Assembly: GCF_030581075.1 (NCBI RefSeq)
Contig: NZ_JAUQSW010000002.1
Coordinates: forward strand, 496,001-560,000
DNA from: Hymenobacter cheonanensis
Lineage (GTDB): Bacteria; Bacteroidota; Bacteroidia; Cytophagales; Hymenobacteraceae
Length of the DNA stretch: 64,000 bases
Direction: 5' to 3'
Within the stretch, counting starts at the first letter, position 1. Each line of letters opens with the position of its first letter. Positions 29,050 to 37,322 of this stretch are shown here, piece by piece. The position numbers and the translations under genes were made by a program. The notes under the pieces were generated by a model. The model made no database searches. It had not been told where the DNA came from and was given only the letters and a program-made list of their open reading frames with translations.

Positions 29050-30561
29050 CTAGAGCTTCGCAAACACCGTTTTAAAGCTCACGGCTTCGCCGATGTACGC
29101 CCGCAACGCGCCGATGGGCATCCGGGTTTGCTCGCGGGTGTCGCGGTGGCGCACCGTCACGGTGTCGTCTTCCAGCGTTTGGCCGTCTACCACAATACAA
29201 AAAGGCGTCCCGATTAGGTCCTGGCGCGTGTAGCGCTTGCCGATGGCGTCTTTGTCCTCGATTACCAAGCGGAAATCGAAGCGCAGCTCGTCGAAAATCT
29301 GCTGCGCTTTTTCGGGCATACCGTCCTTGCGCACCAGCGGAAAAATGGCCGCCTTGATGGGTGCCACCGCCGGGTGCAGCTTCAGGAAGGTGCGCTGCTT
29401 GGTGGTTTGGGCGTCGCCCTCGCCTTCGGTGATGGTTTCTTCCTGGAACGCCTCGCAGAGCGTGGCCAGAAACAAGCGGTCGGCCCCGACCGACGTTTCC
29501 ACCACGTAGGGCACGTAGTTGCCGTAGGGCTTGCCGGTGGCGGGATCGAGGTCGTTGTCGAAGTACTGCTGCTTTTTGCGGCTCAGGTTCTGGTGCTGGG
29601 TCAGGTCGAAGTCGCCGCGCGAGTGGATGCCCTCCATTTCCTTGAAGCCGAAAGGGAACTCGTACTCGATATCCACGGCCGCCTTGGCGTAGTGGGCCAG
29701 CTTGTCGTGGTCGTGAAAGCGCAGCTTGGCGGCCGGCAGGCCCAGCGCCTCGTGGAAGCGGCGGCGGGCGGCCTTCCAGGTGTCGTACCATTCGCCTTCC
29801 GTGCCGGGGCGCACGAAGAATTGCATCTCCATCTGCTCAAACTCGCGCATCCGGAAGATGAACTGACGGGCCACAATCTCGTTGCGGAAGGCCTTCCCGA
29901 TTTGGGCAATGCCGAACGGGATTTTCATCCGCGCCGATTTCTGCACGTTCAGGAAGTTCACGAAGATGCCCTGGGCCGTTTCGGGGCGCAGGTACACGGG
30001 CGGCGCCTCCGAGTCTACGGCCGAGCCCTGGGTCGAGAACATCAGGTTGAACTGGCGCACCTCCGTCCAGTTGCCGGTGCCCGACACGGGGCACAGGATT
30101 TTCTCGTCAATAATGAGCTGGCGCACGCCGGCCAGGTCGTTGGCGGTGAGCAGGCGGCCCATTTCGGCCGTGAGGGCGGCGCCGCGGGCCGGGTCGCCGG
30201 CGTTTTCGTACTCGGCCGCTTTTTCTTCGATGAGCACATCGGCACGGTAGCGCTTCTTGCTGTCGAGGTTATCGATGAGCGGGTCGTTGAAGCCCGCCAC
30301 GTGGCCGCTGGCCTCCCAGGTTTGGGGGGCCATGAAAATGGCCGCGTCGATGCCCACCACGTTGCCGTGCAGCTGGGTCATGGTTTCCCACCACAGGCGC
30401 TTGAGGTTGTTTTTCAGCTCCACGCCGTTGGGGCCGTAGTCGTACACGGCGGCTAGGCCATCGTAGATTTCGGAGGACTGGAATACGAAACCATATTCCT
30501 TGGCGTGGGCCACGATATCTTTTAGCTGGGCGCTTTCGGCGGGCGTAGTAGGCTTGCTCAT
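29050..30561 (-). CDS. glyS: Glycyl-tRNA synthetase, dimeric (eukaryote/archaeal-like) type
   Basis: A class II synthetase of 503 residues that charges tRNA-Gly. It starts MSKPTTPAESAQLKDIVAHAKEYGFVFQSS and has motif 1 and 2 regions (YDYGPNGVELKNNLKRLWW, YLRPETAQGIFVNF, FGIAQIGKAFRNEI, FRMREFEQMEMQFF) and motif 3 (ETSVGADRLFLATL). The C-terminal anticodon domain (TPFCIVVDGQTLEDDTVTVR) is normal. It is the single-chain alpha2 type, not the alpha2beta2 type. A TAGTTTTG (minus strand, 30568-30575) just before the start could be a -7 element. Confidence 0.96.
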   Translation of the reverse strand: MSKPTTPAESAQLKDIVAHAKEYGFVFQSSEIYDGLAAVYDYGPNGVELKNNLKRLWWETMTQLHGNVVGIDAAIFMAPQTWEASGHVAGFNDPLIDNLDSKKRYRADVLIEEKAAEYENAGDPARGAALTAEMGRLLTANDLAGVRQLIIDEKILCPVSGTGNWTEVRQFNLMFSTQGSAVDSEAPPVYLRPETAQGIFVNFLNVQKSARMKIPFGIAQIGKAFRNEIVARQFIFRMREFEQMEMQFFVRPGTEGEWYDTWKAARRRFHEALGLPAAKLRFHDHDKLAHYAKAAVDIEYEFPFGFKEMEGIHSRGDFDLTQHQNLSRKKQQYFDNDLDPATGKPYGNYVPYVVETSVGADRLFLATLCEAFQEETITEGEGDAQTTKQRTFLKLHPAVAPIKAAIFPLVRKDGMPEKAQQIFDELRFDFRLVIEDKDAIGKRYTRQDLIGTPFCIVVDGQTLEDDTVTVRHRDTREQTRMPIGALRAYIGEAVSFKTVFAKL

Positions 30562-30667
30562 AAGCTACAAAACTACGCCTTAGCTTCAACACCGCAGATT
30601 CAACCGGATTTAACGGATTGAATCGGTGGTCACGATTCGGTAACATGCCGCTAGCTTCATGCCGGGT

Positions 30668-30675
30668 TAATTTTG
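30668..30675 (+). promoter_or_regulatory. Possible -7 promoter element of the PiT gene
   Basis: TAATTTTG matches the Bacteroidota consensus TAnnTTTG and lies 30 bp before the ATG at 30706. No clear -33 TTG was seen at the usual spacing. Confidence 0.45.
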
Positions 30676-30705
30676 CGGGCCGGCTACCCACTCCGGCTCC
30701 CTTAT

Positions 30706-32106
30706 ATGTTCGGACTCGAACCCCATGTTTTGCTGCTGCTGGCCGTCTGTTTGCTAGCCGCCTGCGCTTTTGAATTCGTTAACGGCTTTCACGACACGGC
30801 CAACGCCGTGGCCACCGTTATCTACACCAATACCCTACGGCCCTGGGTGGCGGTGGTCTGGTCGGCCTTCTGGAACTTCATCGGCGTGTTTGCCGGGGGC
30901 ATTGGCGTGGCCATGGGCATTGTGTACCTGCTGCCCGTCGAGAGCCTCGTAGACCAGAATGTGTACCACGGCATTGCCATGGTGGGCGCGCTCATCGTGG
31001 CGGCCATCATCTGGAACGTGGGCACCTGGTACTACGGCATCCCCTCGTCGTCGTCGCACGCGCTCATTGGGTCCATTCTGGGCGTGGGCATTGCGTTTTC
31101 GCTGCTGCCCGGCGGCAAGGGCGCGGCCGTGAACTGGAGCAAGGCCGGCGAAAGCGGGCTAGCCCTGCTGCTGAGCCCCATTCTGGGCTTCACCTTCACC
31201 ATTCTCATGATGTTCGTACTCAAGCGCTTTGGTAGCAAAGCCTTGTTTAAGGAACCGCGCAAGCGCCGCCCGCCGCCGCTCTTCATTCGCCTCACCCTCA
31301 TTACCACCTGCACGCTGGTGAGCTTTTTTCACGGCTCCAACGACGGCCAGAAGGGTGTGGGCCTTATTATGCTGATTCTGATTGGCATCGTGCCCGTACA
31401 TTTTGCCCTCGACAACAGCAAGAATCCGCTCGACCTGCGCGAGTCGCTCACCAAGGTCGAGTACGTTATCAACCGCCTCAACCCGGCCGAGATGAGCGCT
31501 ACCGACCAGCAGCTGCTAGCCCAGGTACGCACCCAGACGGCCGACCTCGACCGCGTATTTGCCGGCAAAACCAAGGTGGAAGACCTGCCGAAAGAAGCGC
31601 GCTTCGAGATTCGGCGCGATATTCTGCTGCTCGCCAACCGGGGCAAGAAGCTCATCGGCTCCGAGCAGGTGAGCCTTAGCACCGCCGACCGCGAAACCTA
31701 CACCAAGGCCGTGGATATTATGAAAACCTTCACCGACTACGCGCCCTGGCAGGTGCTGCTGATGGTGAGCCTGTCGCTGGCCTGCGGCACCACCATCGGC
31801 TGGCAGCGCATCGTGAAGACCATCGGCGAGCGCATCGGCAAAGAGCACCTCACCTACGCGCAGGGCGCCAGCTCCGAGCTGGTGGCCGCCGCCATGATTG
31901 GCCTGAGCACGCAGTCGGGCTTGCCTACCTCCACCACGCACGTGCTCACGTCGAGCATTGCGGGCAGCATGGTGGCGAGCCGGGGCGTCAAGAACATCAA
32001 CCCCGAAATGGTGCGCAGCATTGCCCTGGCCTGGGTGCTCACCCTGCCCGTAACGATGGTGCTGGCCGGCGGCCTGTTTCTGCTCTTCCGCTCCATCAGT
32101 GGCTAG
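30706..32106 (+). CDS. PiT-family inorganic phosphate transporter
   Basis: A 466-residue low-affinity phosphate permease of the PiT family. Both duplicated signature motifs are visible: FEFVNGFHDTANAVATVIYT near residue 20 and SFFHGSNDGQKGVGLIML near residue 210. There are about ten membrane helices and a soluble central domain (residues about 245-340, DNSKNPLDLRESLTKVEYVI) typical of the Bacteroidota versions. The C-terminal half has GLSTQSGLPTSTTHVLTSSI. The ATG at 30706 is chosen; the frame continues upstream, but without a plausible membrane start. A strong terminator follows. Confidence 0.93.
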   Translation: MFGLEPHVLLLLAVCLLAACAFEFVNGFHDTANAVATVIYTNTLRPWVAVVWSAFWNFIGVFAGGIGVAMGIVYLLPVESLVDQNVYHGIAMVGALIVAAIIWNVGTWYYGIPSSSSHALIGSILGVGIAFSLLPGGKGAAVNWSKAGESGLALLLSPILGFTFTILMMFVLKRFGSKALFKEPRKRRPPPLFIRLTLITTCTLVSFFHGSNDGQKGVGLIMLILIGIVPVHFALDNSKNPLDLRESLTKVEYVINRLNPAEMSATDQQLLAQVRTQTADLDRVFAGKTKVEDLPKEARFEIRRDILLLANRGKKLIGSEQVSLSTADRETYTKAVDIMKTFTDYAPWQVLLMVSLSLACGTTIGWQRIVKTIGERIGKEHLTYAQGASSELVAAAMIGLSTQSGLPTSTTHVLTSSIAGSMVASRGVKNINPEMVRSIALAWVLTLPVTMVLAGGLFLLFRSISG

Positions 32107-32148
32107 GCCGCCGGCGCCGCAACTGGCCTTCTGTATTCGCCTGCACAC

Positions 32149-32181
32149 AAAAAAGCCAACCCGGTTAGGGTTGGCTTTTTT
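32149..32181. terminator. Terminator of the PiT gene
   Basis: An A6-GCCAACCC stem pairs with GGGTTGGC-T6 around a GGTTA loop. It is strong and symmetric, so it may act on both strands. Confidence 0.92.
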
Positions 32182-32241
32182 GCTAGGGTGCTTGGCCAAA
32201 ACAAAAGCCGGTAACCTGGGAATAATCCCAGCTTCACCGAG

Positions 32242-32284
32242 TTATCCACTTATCCACACTAAAAAGTGGCGTTTTTGTGGATAA
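32242..32284. promoter_or_regulatory. Outlying DnaA boxes, left cluster
   Basis: Three DnaA-box matches within 43 bp: TTATCCACT at 32242, TTATCCACA at 32250 (both plus, overlapping by one base) and TTATCCACA on minus at 32276-32284. They lie in the gap between the PiT terminator and the next gene, about 1.2 kb left of the main cluster. Confidence 0.75.
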
Positions 32285-32349
32285 CTTTTCTGAGCCGGGA
32301 GTAAACACCGGCTAATCCGGGGAACTTTCAGGTTGTCAACTGCTCAGCC

Positions 32350-32841
32350 CTACTTGGGCCACTGCACCTCCAGGTCGTCGTTGATGAAGACGCCGAAGTT
32401 GACGAATTGCAGCAGGCCTTCCTCAAAATAGAGGTCTATCATCGATTTCTCGTAGCTCAGGCGCACTTCGCCGCCCTCCATGGTTTCAATTTCGGGCGCG
32501 GCCTGGCCGTGGCGCTGCATGAGGGCCTTAATCTTATCGAGCGGCTGGCCGTGGATAACCTCGCCAAACAGGCGCAGGTTGGGGTTGTCGGTTTCGATGC
32601 AGCTCAGGCGGAAATCGTCCTCGCGGTCGAAGTACAGCGAAAGCAGGTGGTCTTCCTCGTAGTAGTTCCAGGCCTGGTGCTCGAACTCGTCCTCGTCTTC
32701 CGACTCGTCGATTTCTTCGGGCTCGCCCACTAGGGTGCGCACCTCGTCCATGGTGGTGCCGAAGCGCAGCGGGCCCATGCCGGTGCCCAGGATAATTTCG
32801 TTTTCCTCGATGCTGCTAGGGGTGGTGGCGGTGGTGCTCAT
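32350..32841 (-). CDS. Hypothetical acidic protein beside the origin region
   Basis: A 163-residue soluble acidic protein beginning MSTTATTPSSIEENEIILGT. It has a central acidic stretch (GEPEEIDESEDEDEFEHQ) and a mixed alpha/beta body (LLSLYFDREDDFRLSCIETD, EVRLSYEKSMIDLYFEEGLL, VFINDDLEVQWPK). I recognise no family with confidence. The ATG at 32841 is preferred because a longer frame adds a Pro/Ser-rich, non-homologous-looking leader. A TACCTTTG element on the minus strand (32869-32876) lies 28 bp before it. It is flanked on both sides by DnaA boxes. Confidence 0.72.
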   Translation of the reverse strand: MSTTATTPSSIEENEIILGTGMGPLRFGTTMDEVRTLVGEPEEIDESEDEDEFEHQAWNYYEEDHLLSLYFDREDDFRLSCIETDNPNLRLFGEVIHGQPLDKIKALMQRHGQAAPEIETMEGGEVRLSYEKSMIDLYFEEGLLQFVNFGVFINDDLEVQWPK

Positions 32842-32868
32842 GGGGAAAGGGGTTGTTGAAGTTGATAA

Positions 32869-32876
32869 CAAAGGTA
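32869..32876 (-). promoter_or_regulatory. Possible -7 promoter element of the acidic hypothetical gene
   Basis: CAAAGGTA on plus reads TACCTTTG on minus, matching TAnnTTTG. It lies 28 bp before the start codon, a usual distance. No clear -33 TTG. Confidence 0.45.
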
Positions 32877-32938
32877 GCCGGGTGAATAACCACTGAAGCG
32901 CTTCTGGCTGGGTAATACCCGGCTGGCTAGGCACTAAG

Positions 32939-32959
32939 TTTTCCACAGCCTGTGGATTA
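32939..32959. promoter_or_regulatory. Outlying DnaA-box-like pair
   Basis: TTTTCCACA (plus, 32939-32947) and TAATCCACA (minus, 32951-32959) face each other in the gap between two small genes. Each differs from the consensus TTATCCACA by one base. A perfect box also lies at 33084-33092 inside the next gene. Confidence 0.55.
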
Positions 32960-32980
32960 CTCCGGTGCATAACTGCCGGG

Positions 32981-33475
32981 CTACTTGCCGTAGCGCTCCT
33001 CGAAGGCGGCTTTTTGCTTCTGGTATTCGGGCAGGGCGCGGGCCTCATCCCACTTCTGCTTGAAAATAGCGGCGGCTTCTACTTTATCCACATCGGGATG
33101 TGCATTACGCGGCAATTCGGCGCGGCCGTGGGCGCCGCTCTGGCCTTTTTTGTCGGCGGGCACGGGCCCCGCGTATTTTTTGCCGCCCGCGTGGTTGGCA
33201 TAGCGCCGGGCGCGGGTGTAGCCCATCTGCAAAAACTTGCGGGCCATGTCGGCCCCCACAAAGTCGTGCTGCTTCAAATAAGCCTCCAGCAGGCCCCAGA
33301 TAGCCGCCGATGACTCCCGGGCCGCCGCCGCATCCTTGAAGCGCCAGTGGGGCAGGATTTCGCCCTTGTAGGGCTGCACCAGCAGCACGCCCTGCTCGCC
33401 CTTGCCCACGCGGTAAAGCTCGGGGTGCTGGCGAAAATCGACGGTGGCAAAATCCAAGGTGTAATCGAAGGGCAT
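32981..33475 (-). CDS. DUF4385 protein
   Basis: A 164-residue protein matching the DUF4385 pattern: MPFDYTLDFATVDFRQHPEL, YRVGKGEQGVLLVQPYKGEI, LPHWRFKDA, and the very conserved FVGADMARKFLQMGYTRARRYANHAGGKKY. The function of this family is unknown; its rich basic/aromatic motif suggests nucleic-acid or ligand binding, which is inference. The start at 33475 opens the conserved MPFDYTLDF. A perfect DnaA box lies inside it (33084-33092), and the main DnaA-box cluster begins 23 bp upstream. Confidence 0.85.
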   Translation of the reverse strand: MPFDYTLDFATVDFRQHPELYRVGKGEQGVLLVQPYKGEILPHWRFKDAAAARESSAAIWGLLEAYLKQHDFVGADMARKFLQMGYTRARRYANHAGGKKYAGPVPADKKGQSGAHGRAELPRNAHPDVDKVEAAAIFKQKWDEARALPEYQKQKAAFEERYGK

Positions 33476-33497
33476 GGCTAGCGGGCGCGGGCGGCAC

Positions 33498-34098
33498 TTA
33501 TCCACAGGCAGTGCCCGCCTTTTGTGCACAACGGCCAGCGCCGGGCCAGGGTTGGCCCGCTAGCCCCGGCCCGCAGGGTTTTCCACGAACCGAGGTTTTC
33601 CACAAACCCAAATTGTGAATTAATTTCTTTTTTAAAAAATCTTCTTTCATTCCCATCCATCAGGGCAGTGGATAAGTTGATAACCGCCGCGAGTTGTCCA
33701 CAGCGTGGATAACCAGTGGGTAACTATGGGCTTATGCACCGGCTATCCACAGCCAATGTGCATATCATGGCGGTATTTATCAAGAACTTACCTGGGTTAT
33801 CCACTATTCACAGGGGTTATCCACTTATCCACTATTCACAGGGTAGGCCCGGTGTGGATAGTGTGCGTGGGCCCCGGAAGTTATCCACGGTTATCCACAC
33901 GCCCGCCGAGCTGCTAGCGGGGGCGAACCACCAAAAAAACTTGTGCGCATTCTATCCACAGGTTGCCCACACCTTTCCCCACAGTTTTCCACAGAAAACG
34001 CCCGCCTGGCCCACACCAGTGGATAACATAGTGGATAACTCGTGCATAAATGCCAAAAGCTGCGCTCAGTAACTGGAAACGCAGCTTAGTTATCCACC
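33498..34098. other. oriC: Candidate chromosomal replication origin (oriC): DnaA-box cluster with AT-rich tract
   Basis: About 19 DnaA-box-like 9-mers lie in 600 bp of non-coding DNA. Perfect TTATCCACA: 33498 and 33891 (plus). TTATCCAC(T/G/C): plus at 33797, 33817, 33825, 33881 and 34090; minus at 33667, 33704, 34018 and 34030. One-mismatch forms (TTTTCCACA, TTGTCCACA, CTATCCACA): 33596, 33694, 33743, 33952 and 33985 on plus, 33853 on minus. CTATTCACA occurs at 33804 and 33832. An AT-rich tract at 33611-33650, far below the local GC level, is a natural DNA-unwinding element. DnaA binds such arrays to open the duplex. mnmG, a common origin neighbour, is about 3 kb to the right. The alternative is a DnaA-titrating locus such as datA. 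Confidence 0.8.
33611..33650. other. AT-rich tract, candidate DNA-unwinding element
   Basis: Forty bases that are overwhelmingly A and T (AATTGTGAATTAATTTC followed by T and A runs), inside the DnaA-box cluster and surrounded by GC-rich sequence. A box (TTTTCCACA, 33596) abuts its left edge and a minus-strand box (33667) its right. The unwinding role is inference. Confidence 0.6.
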
Positions 34099-34110
34099 GT
34101 GGGCAAAAGA

Positions 34111-34142
34111 AAGCGGCCGCCAACCAGGGTTGACGGCCGCTT
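34111..34142 (-). terminator. Terminator of the Ig-like lipoprotein gene
   Basis: A 14-bp stem with one internal mismatch (AAGCGGCCGCCAACC / GGTTGACGGCCGCTT) closes on a short loop and is followed on the minus strand by a U-rich stretch. It separates the coding region from the DnaA-box cluster. Confidence 0.8.
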
Positions 34143-34195
34143 ATGCACAATTGGCGCCCGGGAAAGATGAACGCGGGCTAGCCGCGGGGAAGAGC

Positions 34196-35896
34196 CTAAA
34201 AGCTCAGCGGCTCCTCAATTTCGAAGCCGGCGCGCACCTCCAGCAGCTTGGGGTAGAGGTACACCGGCTCGGGGGCCAGGCGCAGGTTGGGGTCGGCGCC
34301 GCGCCAGCGGCCATCGCCATCCTGGTCGATGAGCACGCGCAGGCGGTACTTGCCGGGCGCCAGGTAGTTGAAGCGGTAGGTGCCGCGCGGGTTGTGCAGC
34401 TGGGCCAGCACCTGGTACTTCTCATCGAGCAGCTGCAAATCGAAGGACTTATACGCCGTTTTGAGGGTGCCCGTGAGCTGCCCGCTCGGGTCCTGATCTA
34501 CCACGGGCAGGCGCAGCGGCCGCCGCAAATACAGCGACTGCCCCGTAACGGCCAGAATAGCCGTGCTGTCGAGCCGAATTTCCACGTTCTTCAGCGCCTT
34601 GGTGTCGAGGTTCACCGTGAGTTCGGTGCGAGTAGCGCTGAGGCTAGCCTCGGCCGGCACGCGCAGGGCGTGGGTGCGCAGCGAGTCTTCGGTGAGGGTG
34701 CCGGGGCTTTTGCCCGCCACCAGCTGCACGGGCACCGGGAAGCGGAATTTCACCTGGCCCTGGCGGTACACGCTGCGCGGGTTGCCCACCACGGCGGTGC
34801 CAGCCGGCGCGGGCGCCTTTTTGCCGGCCGCGTTGGGCACCGGAAAGCGCACGCTGATGGTGTCGCGGCGTTGGTTGCCCACGCTGTCGGTGGCGGCCAG
34901 CAGGTAGCGGCCATCGCCCACCGCCGGGGTCTTGTAAATCAGCACGCTGCGGCCCTGGTCGGCAAGCTCGGTAGCGCTTTGCACGGCGGCCTGGGTTGCC
35001 GCGTCGGCGGCCAGCGGGGCTAGCGTGGCGGCTTGCAAGCCTTCGTTGAAGGTAACGCGCACCTGCGCCGCGGTGGCCTCGATGCCGGTGCGGCGCGGCG
35101 GCAGGCGGTCGGGGCGCACCAGCAGCAGCGTGCGCGGCGCGGTGGTATCGCTCACGAACACCGGCGCGGGCAGGTAGCCGATTTTCTCGCCATCGTCGAA
35201 GCGGTTGTTGTTGTTTTTGTCGGCCCAGGCGTAGAGATTGTACGCGGCCACCCGCACAAAATTGAGCTGAAACTGCCCCTTGTCATCGGTGCGGGCCAGG
35301 TAGTAGGGCTGGCCGCGGCGCACCGTCACGGTATCGGTGGTGCGGTAGAGGCCCACCAGGATATCGGCGGCGGGGCGGGTGGTGAAAAAGTCGCGCACCG
35401 TGCCGCGCACCCGGCCCGAGTCGAGGGTGGCGCCGGTGCTGAAGCTCAGGGCCTGGTACTTGGCGGGCAGGCTCTCGTTGGCATCCACAATAGCCTTGCG
35501 GAAGTTGAACGAGTAAGTGGTATTTGCCTCCAGCGGCTTCTTAAACGTGAGGGTAATAAAGTCGCGGTCGGCCAGCACCGAATACGAGTTATCAGCCGGC
35601 AGCTGCGGGGTAATGAGCAGGTTTTTCGACAGCTCCTTGAGCTGAATGGGCTCCGAAAACTTGAGGCGAATGAACTGCTGCTTCACGTTGCGGGCCGCGC
35701 TGTCGGGCGAGGTGGCAATGAGGCGCGGCGGCGTTTTATCGCGCGGCCCGCCCTGCGGCGAGCTGATGGCCGCGCAGCTGCCCAGCGCCAGCAGGCCCGC
35801 CAGCGCCAGGCCCGCCCCGGCGCCCCGGCCCGGCCGGCTAGCCCACTCCGGAGCCCGAAAACTCTCTACAAATTGAAACGCAGCGCGAACACCCAT
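34196..35896 (-). CDS. Ig-like (Big_5) domain lipoprotein
   Basis: A 566-residue secreted lipoprotein. The signal region ends in a lipobox (LLALGSC, Cys at about residue 41). It is followed by GGPRDKTPPRLIATSPDSAA, a Big_5-type Ig-like domain (IRLKFSEPIQLKELSKNLLI), a carboxypeptidase-regulatory-like segment (VRGTVRDFFTTRPAADILVG, YNLYAWADKNNNNRFDDGEK) and further beta-rich repeats to the C-terminus. The DKNNNNRFDDGEK and DQDGDGRWRGAD stretches look calcium-binding. Genes of this type follow the methyltransferase and mnmG in related genomes. Function unknown, envelope located. A CAAAAGTA at 35923-35930 (TACTTTTG on minus) is a possible -7 element. Confidence 0.88.
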   Translation of the reverse strand: MGVRAAFQFVESFRAPEWASRPGRGAGAGLALAGLLALGSCAAISSPQGGPRDKTPPRLIATSPDSAARNVKQQFIRLKFSEPIQLKELSKNLLITPQLPADNSYSVLADRDFITLTFKKPLEANTTYSFNFRKAIVDANESLPAKYQALSFSTGATLDSGRVRGTVRDFFTTRPAADILVGLYRTTDTVTVRRGQPYYLARTDDKGQFQLNFVRVAAYNLYAWADKNNNNRFDDGEKIGYLPAPVFVSDTTAPRTLLLVRPDRLPPRRTGIEATAAQVRVTFNEGLQAATLAPLAADAATQAAVQSATELADQGRSVLIYKTPAVGDGRYLLAATDSVGNQRRDTISVRFPVPNAAGKKAPAPAGTAVVGNPRSVYRQGQVKFRFPVPVQLVAGKSPGTLTEDSLRTHALRVPAEASLSATRTELTVNLDTKALKNVEIRLDSTAILAVTGQSLYLRRPLRLPVVDQDPSGQLTGTLKTAYKSFDLQLLDEKYQVLAQLHNPRGTYRFNYLAPGKYRLRVLIDQDGDGRWRGADPNLRLAPEPVYLYPKLLEVRAGFEIEEPLSF

Positions 35897-35951
35897 CAGA
35901 AAAAACGGCGGAAAAACGTGTGCAAAAGTACCCCGCCGGGCGGGCGCAGGG

Positions 35952-36866
35952 CTAGCGGCCGGGCGCGGCCCGCTCGGCTACGTACAGCACGCTCGAATAG
36001 TGCCCGCCGTGCTGCGCCGCGTACTGGTTTGATTTATAGCCCGCCTTGAGCACGGCCAGCGGCCCACCCGCCCGCTCGGGCGCCAGGTGGCGCTCGCTCA
36101 GCATACTGATGTAGTAGGCATCGAGCGGCAGCGGCAGGGTTTGCACCAGGCGCAGGCCGTGGCGGGCCAGCAGCTGGCGCATGGGGGCCGGCGCAAAGTG
36201 GTAGAGGTGGCGCGGCACGTCGTAGGCCGCCCAATTCTGTCGGTAGTGCTGGGCGTCGAGGCTCTCGGCATTGGGCACGGCAACGAGCAGCTTGCCGCCG
36301 GGCCTGAGCTTGCGAATGAGCTGAGCCAGGGTATCGTGCAGCGCGTGCACGTGCTCCAGCACGTGCCACAGGCTGATGATATCGAAGCTGCCGGGGGCTA
36401 GCCCGGCCAGCGCCGAGGCTTCCAAGATGGGCTGGCCCACGCGGGCCGTGGCATCGTGGCGGGCGCGGGCGTTGGGCTCCAGGCCCGTTACCTGCCAGCC
36501 GCCGCGCTTGGCACCCGCCAAAAAGTGGCCGGTGCCGCAGCCGTAGTCGAGCAGTTGGCCCGGGCGGCCCCCATTCAGCCGATTAATGAGCGCTACCTTG
36601 CGGCGCACCGTGAAGTAGCGCGCCACCTTATACACCCGGTTCACCAGGCCCTGGGCGGCCGAGTTGTGCGACACGTAAGCGTCTGACTCGTAGTATTTCC
36701 CAATGTTGGCCGCGTCGGGCCGGGGGTTGGTAAACTGAAAGCCGCAGGCCGCGCACTGCTGAATGGTGAAGGTTTCTTGGCTCACCGACTTGTCCTGCAC
36801 CTGCAGCTTGTCGTGGAGGTCGGGGCTGCCGCACACCGGGCAATTGGCTAGTAATTCGGTAGGCAC
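35952..36866 (-). CDS. Class I SAM-dependent methyltransferase with an N-terminal zinc-ribbon-like motif
   Basis: A 304-residue protein. The N-terminal CPVCGSPD...CAACGFQFTNPRPD pattern is a Cys4 zinc-ribbon found in small-molecule or sugar methyltransferases. The SAM domain follows: motif I LLDYGCGTGHFLAGAKR, then VTGLEPN, FDIISLWHVLEHVHALHDTL and LRKLRPGGKLLVAVPN-like. No ATG opens the frame. The GTG at 36866 (VPTELLANCPVCG) is my choice; a TTG at 36902 would add 12 residues. The substrate is unknown. It precedes the Ig-like lipoprotein gene. Confidence 0.88.
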   Translation of the reverse strand: MPTELLANCPVCGSPDLHDKLQVQDKSVSQETFTIQQCAACGFQFTNPRPDAANIGKYYESDAYVSHNSAAQGLVNRVYKVARYFTVRRKVALINRLNGGRPGQLLDYGCGTGHFLAGAKRGGWQVTGLEPNARARHDATARVGQPILEASALAGLAPGSFDIISLWHVLEHVHALHDTLAQLIRKLRPGGKLLVAVPNAESLDAQHYRQNWAAYDVPRHLYHFAPAPMRQLLARHGLRLVQTLPLPLDAYYISMLSERHLAPERAGGPLAVLKAGYKSNQYAAQHGGHYSSVLYVAERAAPGR

Positions 36867-36959
36867 AGGCGGAAATAACTCAGACTCGATAAAAGGCTGC
36901 AAAGTTGGGCAAGAAAGTAACTACATGCGTCGAGTAACGGGTTGAACAACGCTGTTACG

Positions 36960-37322
36960 CTAGTCTTCTTTCGGTACTTCGGTAGTAGTGCCTAAACCCA
37001 GCGAAACGGCTAGTGGCAGAAGGCCAACAAGGCAGTTAGCCACCGCAAAGCTCATCACTAAAAACCAGCCGAACGTTCGCCAGCCCCGGCCTTGCAGTAA
37101 GTTCTTAACGGCTAGCCCCAGCGCCAATACCCCCAGTCCTGCTAGTAATAGCCACGATAAGGGCATCCATAAAAACCAGTAGCCACTGTAATAGAAATGC
37201 TCGTGAAAGTGCCACAGCCAGGCAGCCCCCCAAAACCAGGCTACTAGCCCCAACGCAGCAAAAGATAGCCATCCCAGCGGCCCGCACCACGGCCGCCGGG
37301 ATGGTTTTGCCGGCGCCTCCAT
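36960..37322 (-). CDS. Small polytopic membrane protein, unknown function
   Basis: A 120-residue protein with about three hydrophobic helices (WLSFAALGLVAWFWGAAWLW, WFLWMPLSWLLLAGLGVLAL, FGWFLVMSFAVANCLVGLL) and a Trp- and Phe-rich composition. Its start codon directly abuts the stop codon of mnmG (37323), suggesting translational coupling. I recognise no family. Confidence 0.72.
   Translation of the reverse strand: MEAPAKPSRRPWCGPLGWLSFAALGLVAWFWGAAWLWHFHEHFYYSGYWFLWMPLSWLLLAGLGVLALGLAVKNLLQGRGWRTFGWFLVMSFAVANCLVGLLPLAVSLGLGTTTEVPKED

Noticed and set aside
29374..30456. 360-codon plus-strand frame antisense to glyS
   Set aside because: Val/Ala/His-rich complement of glyS codons; no domain.
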